A stretch of DNA of 55,628 bases from CAZOEL01 sp964578835. Lineage in GTDB: Bacteria; Desulfobacterota; Syntrophobacteria; Syntrophobacterales; Syntrophobacteraceae. A program made the position numbers and the translations under genes. Positions 51,918-55,628 of this stretch are shown here, one piece after another. A model generated the notes under the pieces. That model was not told the DNA's origin. It saw only the letters and a list, made by a program, of their open reading frames with translations, and ran no database searches. The stretch is from the NCBI GenBank assembly GCA_964578835.1, contig CAZOEL010000046.1:1-55628 (forward strand). Direction: 5' to 3'. Numbering within the stretch: the stretch's first letter is position 1; every line of letters starts with the position of its first letter.

Positions 51918-52379
51918 TCAGCGTTGGACCGATGAAACTGCCGGCTGGTAGAAGAGCTGTTCTCGTATCCGTGGTCGAGGAACGTTGAAGTGCTTCTTCG
52001 GGGCAGTACGCCGGATAACCATATCCCGGCCATTGTGGTACAGTCCCCAGCGGAGCTCAAAGCCCGGCAACTCAAAACTGCTCTTCTCCCATTTGCGAAA
52101 CCGGGAGAAGCTGATCACCTTGGTTTTCTCGGGCTCCACTAACAAATCATGCCATGCCTCAATGGGAGTCCCGATCTGTTCGGCTATTTTCGCAAGAATC
52201 TCCTGGTTCACTTCCGCTTTGTGGCTTGGAAACCTGCCCTTTGCCTGGAAGAACTTAAGAAGAACAGCAAATCCAAAGCGCCCGTGAGCCGTTCTATTCG
52301 CCAGTAAAGGCTCTTCCTCTGGGAGAATGAGCCAGTCCTCCGGATGAAGATTTGGATATGTCATGTCCAAGAAGGCCAC
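51918..52379 (-). pseudogene. Chimeric ORF: Tn3-type transposase N-terminus fused to group II intron RT fragment
   Basis: Residues 1 to about 78 (DWLILPEEEPLLANRT, RFGFAVLLKFFQAKGRFP, EILAKIAEQIGTPIEAW) look like the DUF4158 N-terminal domain of Tn3-family transposases. Residues from about 80 (EKTKVISFSRFRKWEKSSF, LPGFELRWGLYHNGRDM, RRTAPKKH) look like the thumb and finger region of a group II intron reverse transcriptase. Neither domain is complete and no catalytic residues remain. It apparently arose by deletion within an intron inserted in a transposase. It follows the resolvase gene on the same strand, as in Tn3 elements. Confidence 0.75.
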
Positions 52380-52393
52380 TGTATGGTGTAAAC

Positions 52394-52969
52394 TTAGATT
52401 ATTTCGCCGGATTCACGCTTCAGGGCATCCACCAATGTGCTCCGTGGGACGCCAAGCGCCCGCGCAGCCACCGAGATCGACCGCCCTCCGGCAAGCAATT
52501 CGCGTGCTGCCTCGATTTATTCCTGATCCAGTGCACGTGGCCGACCTCCTCGACGTCCCCTGCGTTGCGCAGCTCGCAGGCCTGCAATCACCCGCTCACG
52601 GATCAAGGCACGCTCATACTGAGCCAGTGCGCCAAATAGATGAAACAGTAATTCACCCGTTGCCGTGGTCGTATCGATGGTCTCGTTCAAGGACCTGAAG
52701 CCGATACCCCGGATTTTGAAGTCTGTTACAATTTCAATAAGATGGAGCAGCGAGCGGCCGAGACGATCGAGTCGCCAGACAATCAAAATATCGCCCTCCG
52801 TCAGATAATCAAGGCAAGCCTTGAGCCCAGGGCGATCATCCTTGGCTCCGGAGACTCGATCTTCATAGATGTTTCGCCTATCGACCCCGGCGGCAACAAG
52901 AGCGTCTCTTTGCAAGTCCGTCGTTTGGCGGTCATCAGCCATACTGACCCGGCAGTAGCCCACAAGCAT
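52394..52969 (-). pseudogene. tnpR: Tn3-type serine resolvase interrupted by one stop codon
   Basis: The N-terminal catalytic domain is intact: GYCRVS with Ser9, DLQRDALVAAGV, YEDRVSGAKDDRPGL, VWRLDRLGRSLLHLI, GIGFRSLNETIDTTTATGELLFHLFGALAQYERALIRERV. After RPRALDQE the frame meets TAA at 52519-52517, then continues in frame IEAARELLAGGRSISVAARALGVPRST...LVDALKRESGEII to a natural TAA at 52394. CAA to TAA in the linker would explain it. The truncated 150-residue protein lacks the HTH. The site needed for resolution should lie just upstream, at 52970 onward. Confidence 0.9.
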
Positions 52970-53182
52970 GGTTACCCTCCACGGAAAATACCGTCAACTT
53001 GAGTTTTCGTGAATATCAAAGGTGCTGCCAATCCGTTAGTATTTTTCGTGATCAATATCCTTGATAATGGATTGAGAAACAAGGGTGTAGGCACATCGAA
53101 AGACGCATCACGGAAAACACTTGTTTTTCGTCAAGACTTCGCGAGCGTCGAAATGGCCAGCGTGCGGATCCCTGATCAGAAA

Positions 53183-53221
53183 AACTCTTGAAACACAAGA
53201 GTTAGATAGCTATATTAGCTA
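53183..53221 (+). promoter_or_regulatory. Promoter with overlapping operators for the Phd/RelE pair
   Basis: A sigma-70 promoter TTGAAA (53188-53193), 17 bases, TATATT (53211-53216). AACTCTTG/CAAGAGTT (53183-53190, 53196-53203) is a perfect inverted repeat over the -35, and TAGCTATATTAGCTA (53207-53221) a palindrome over the -10. This layout predicts autorepression by the antitoxin-toxin complex. Confidence 0.7.
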
Positions 53222-53259
53222 AAATGGTCAAATTTCTTGTGACGAAAGGAGCTCCGAAC

Positions 53260-53514
53260 ATGGTAACCGTAAAGGCGACCGAGATGAAGAATAAGTTGGG
53301 CCACTATCTTCAAGTGGCCTTGGTGGAACCGGTTGTAGTTGAAAAAACCAACCAGCAGGTCGCGGTTCTGATGTCCATGAAAGAGTATCAGCGTCTCACC
53401 AAGCTCGAGGATGCTTATTGGGGGGAAAGAGCGAAGGCCGCGGAGGCAGAGGGGTATTTGAGCGAAGCTGAAACCAAGGAATTCATCGAGGCCTCCCTCC
53501 GTGTTGAAGCTTGA
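53260..53514 (+). CDS. Phd/YefM family antitoxin
   Basis: An 84-residue antitoxin: MVTVKATEMKNKLGHYLQVALVEPVVVEKTNQQVAVLMSMKEYQRL is the Phd/YefM DNA-binding fold; the acidic C-terminus binds toxin. AAAGGAG lies 8 bases before the ATG at 53260, overruling the longer frame from 53224. Overlaps the relE start by 14 bases. Confidence 0.9.
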   Translation: MVTVKATEMKNKLGHYLQVALVEPVVVEKTNQQVAVLMSMKEYQRLTKLEDAYWGERAKAAEAEGYLSEAETKEFIEASLRVEA

Positions 53515-53767
53515 TATCACAAAACAAGTTCTGAAGTTTTTTCGCTCCCTGCCGGCAAAGCAGTATCGTCAAGTCTTCAACAAGGTTCTGGCTCTCATGG
53601 AAGATCCTGAACCGCCCGATTCTTCTCTTCTTATCGGGTATCCATACAGAAGAGCCGATATCGGAGAATACCGGATTGTCTATCGGATTGAAGAAGATTG
53701 TCTAAAAGTGGCTTTGATAGGCAAAAGGAACGACGATGAAGTCTATCGTCAGTTCAAGAATCTGTGA
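53501..53767 (+). CDS. RelE/ParE family toxin
   Basis: An 88-residue RelE-fold toxin: KLDITKQVLKFFRSLPAKQYRQVFNKVLALMEDPEPPDS, then YRRADIGEYRIVYRIEEDCLKVALIGKRNDDEVYRQF. The RxD-x2-EYRI-x-Y core is that of mRNA interferases of the RelE group. Starts at a GTG overlapping the antitoxin stop region. Downstream 53768-53952 has no gene. Confidence 0.9.
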   Translation: MLKLDITKQVLKFFRSLPAKQYRQVFNKVLALMEDPEPPDSSLLIGYPYRRADIGEYRIVYRIEEDCLKVALIGKRNDDEVYRQFKNL

Positions 53768-53952
53768 GCATGGCAGTCTCAGGGGTGCTCACAAATGGCC
53801 CCTGGTTGCACGAATGTTGGGATTGCCCCATATATAAAGGGCGCCGGCTTGACTCTGACGGGCTCGTCCAACGACAGGATAAGATCGTGGATCGCTTCGC
53901 GCTCATGATCTATCCTTATTCCTTCGGCCATGACACTTCACAAACAGAACCA

Positions 53953-54195
53953 TCAACTCTGTTCATAGGCTGTTAAGAACTCATCCCTCGGAATACCTGC
54001 CTGGGTGAGTATCGTACTTATGGTCGAACCCTTGATCTTGCGATGATTAGGGATAGTCATAGGTGTCCGTGCGCCATCCTCGTTCTCACGCAATAGGGCA
54101 ATGTGGTTGCCTTTTCGCACAACTCGAAACCCGAGATGTTCCAGGGCCTTGATGACATTATCAATGGGGGCATCCACAGGAAACTTGGCTGTCAC
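53953..54195 (-). CDS. hicA: HicA-family mRNA interferase toxin
   Basis: An 80-residue HicA-like double-stranded-RNA-binding toxin: VIKALEHLGFRVVRKGNHIALLRE with the catalytic His in GNHI, then TPMTIPNHRKIKGSTISTILTQAGI. The N-terminus starts four bases from the hicB stop (overlap). Normal order in many systems is hicA-hicB; here hicB is upstream. Confidence 0.9.
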   Translation of the reverse strand: MTAKFPVDAPIDNVIKALEHLGFRVVRKGNHIALLRENEDGARTPMTIPNHRKIKGSTISTILTQAGIPRDEFLTAYEQS

Positions 54196-54419
54196 ACTGC
54201 AACTCCAGACTCGGCAATGAAGACTTCCAGTGCAGAAGATGTCTCATCGAGAACTTCAGGGCCGAAGGTTTCAATGTGAAATCCGATTGCGGATTTTACG
54301 TCAAGCAGCGCCTCTTCGTAGGTGTTCCCCTCTCCGACGACGACTCCTCTTAGCCCAAGGGGATACGCCACATAGCCGTCCGAGTGCTTTTCTACAATTA
54401 TCTTAAAGCTCTTTACCAT
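54192..54419 (-). CDS. hicB: HicB-family antitoxin
   Basis: A 75-residue HicB-like protein: YVAYPLGLRGVVVGEGNTYEEALLDVKSAIGFHIETFG is the partial RNase-H fold of HicB antitoxins. The C-terminal DNA-binding part is short or missing, so repression may rely on the complex. Stop overlaps the hicA start. Confidence 0.87.
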   Translation of the reverse strand: MVKSFKIIVEKHSDGYVAYPLGLRGVVVGEGNTYEEALLDVKSAIGFHIETFGPEVLDETSSALEVFIAESGVAV

Positions 54420-54609
54420 GTCAGACTCCCATTATGATGGAATTTTCAAAACCCGACTTTCTTCTGCAATATGATAAGACATCCCCCGGAGCATCTCCCC
54501 TCTGTGCAGTCAGCCCAACAGTGCTCGGTAGGCCCGTGCGCAGATGGTGGCCGAACGACAAAGCTAACCGGCGTTGCGAAATGCCAAGGAGTTCTCGGCA
54601 TTAACGACC

Positions 54610-55628
54610 TTATTCGGAAGAACATGTGGTCGCGCCGTCCGGTTGAGCGACGGGTTGGACGTCGCCGGAGTCCTGTCCTTGCTGATCATTCGAGTAAACT
54701 CGGTTATAAAATTCATTCAAATAGACACCGCCCTCTGTCTTCCACATGATCCAGCCGTTGGCTGTTTGTCTCTGACTTCCGGCCTTCTGTATGCAGTAGA
54801 CAGCCGCGGCGCTCAACGACATTACCTTACCTTCAACTTCGACCCCTTCTTTACGAAGAATGCCCTCAAATGTCTTTTTCGCGTGTCCTCGTGGGCCGTA
54901 CTCAAGAAGCACCTTCTGCCCCTCACTAATCAGTTCGGCCTGCATGACATCTTGATAGGGTTGAGACCACCGAGTTGCCGCAGTGGATGCCGGCTGCCCA
55001 TGTGTTGCGCCAGTCACGATAGTCGGTACATTTTCTTCCGGCACTGAATAGATGATTGTCTTGCCGTCGAGTGACTGATATTTTTCAATGACCCATATTT
55101 TTACATTAAACTTTAGGGTCTTAGCCCAGGACTGCAAGTCAGATGGAACACCGTCTATCGGAATTGCAATTGTTGGTGCCTTTTTTAGGATGGCGTGTAG
55201 CTTCCCATGGATGTCAAGTTGGGAAATGCCGAGATCGGCGAACACATCTGCAGCTGCTTGGTCACACTTTACCAAATCCAATGTGATCTTCAGTATTGAG
55301 TCCCGTGTCGATTGAGAATCTACGGCTGCCAGTTGTTTAGAAATCTGTGGGGCAATGTGCTGCCATGTGCCATGGGAGGCCAATTCGGCTTCGACCATGA
55401 ACCATTCCTCGGACTCTACATCAACGACAAAGCCATCCGGGATAGTCCCTGTTCCGCCCATCGTTCTAATTTTCGCTTTCGGAACGAGGAGAATACTGGA
55501 GCCGAACAGGTACTGAGCATAGTCTTAAACAACTTTTTCGATCTCGGCTTCATCGTTGAATGGAGCCCTGAAACCGACATTGAGCAGGTCTATGTAGCGG
55601 AAAGTTGATAAATCTGAATCACAGTGTT
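54610..55628 (-). pseudogene. Nuclease-like hypothetical protein interrupted by a stop, cut by the window edge
   Basis: An open frame from ATG 55461 codes for 283 residues beginning MGGTGTIPDGFVVDVESEEW, followed by VEAELASHGTWQHIAPQISKQL. Reading upstream in the same frame gives AKIRT and SSILLVPK back through DYAQYLFG to a TAA at 55527-55525, then sensible residues FRAPFNDEAEIEKVV beyond it to the window end. The frame continuity suggests a nonsense change in a longer gene whose start is outside. The PDG...EAE pattern resembles PD-(D/E)XK nucleases without a clear catalytic Lys; the helical C-terminal half has no known motif. It lies upstream of HicAB in the accessory region. Confidence 0.6.

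Noticed and set aside
52997..53010. ACTTGAGTTTTCGT resembling the inner part of a Tn3 terminal repeat
   Set aside because: It matches 11 of 12 core bases but the outer GACCCC end and the second repeat are missing.
53764..53976. 70-residue frame after relE
   Set aside because: No ribosome site, overlaps the hicA end, composition not protein-like.
1..55628. CRISPR arrays, tRNA or rRNA genes
   Set aside because: No regularly spaced repeats, no tRNA T-loop patterns and no rRNA-like stretches were recognised by eye; a tRNAscan and Infernal run would settle it.

Overview
The window looks like a chromosome segment of an anaerobic, Gram-negative member of the Desulfobacterota, probably near the Syntrophobacteria. 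This is inferred from gene content and not proven. The supporting content is a periplasmic [NiFe] hydrogenase, rubrerythrin and cytochrome bd, a PAS-type sigma-54 activator, the gmk-remA-yicC-DUF4416 order, an LPS heptose kinase, two MCE lipid-transport systems and a tiny probable selenoprotein. No rRNA, tRNA or CRISPR array was seen.

Layout. 1-2270 (+): tatD, maf, yggS. 2273-7589 (-): a tightly packed housekeeping run transcribed from yggT through divIVA, a Trm112-like gene, the heptose kinase, DUF4416, yicC, remA and gmk to rlmB. 7867-13598 (+): a secreted DUF4412 protein, then an oxygen-defence block made of a sigma-54 activator with a cysteine-rich PAS domain, two tandem palindromes, a sigma-54 promoter, a small unknown ORF, rubrerythrin and cydAB with a strong terminator. 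13686-20725 (+): pyrF, cinA, thpR, recA, alaS. 20784-20951 (-): an unannotated 55-residue dual-CXXC protein with an in-frame UGA followed by a SECIS-like hairpin. 21261-26525 (+): a sigma-70 family factor, then a complete MCE operon (mlaE-mlaF-mlaD-lipoprotein). 26589-28750 (-): a histidine phosphatase, ddl and an HD-domain protein. 29536-30891 (+): a DnaA homologue whose Walker B acidic pair is lost. 30854-34742 (-): ihfA followed by a second complete MCE operon.

35669-40261 (-): a hydrogenase operon. Its small subunit ends in two CxxCH haem motifs instead of a membrane helix. The large subunit, a secreted PKD-repeat protein with a third CxxCH motif, and the maturation protease follow. A nested palindromic MITE-like element (40559-40815) separates this operon from nfo. 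42034-45464 (+): purB and a long U32 (RlhA-like) protein. 45770-50402 (+): a three-gene signalling module of caspase-like/FGE fusion, DUF4384 protein and CHASE2-adenylate cyclase.

50403-55628 is an accessory scrapyard. It holds group II intron pieces in scrambled order, a VapBC pair between them, a Tn3-type transposase start fused to an intron reverse-transcriptase fragment, a Tn3-type resolvase broken by one stop codon, Phd/RelE and HicAB toxin-antitoxin pairs, and a probable nuclease-like gene broken by a stop codon and cut by the window edge.

The strongest leads for new biology are the haem-tailed hydrogenase, the sigma-54 oxygen-response circuit, the caspase-FGE/cyclase module, the Walker-B-degenerate DnaA and the overlooked selenoprotein.
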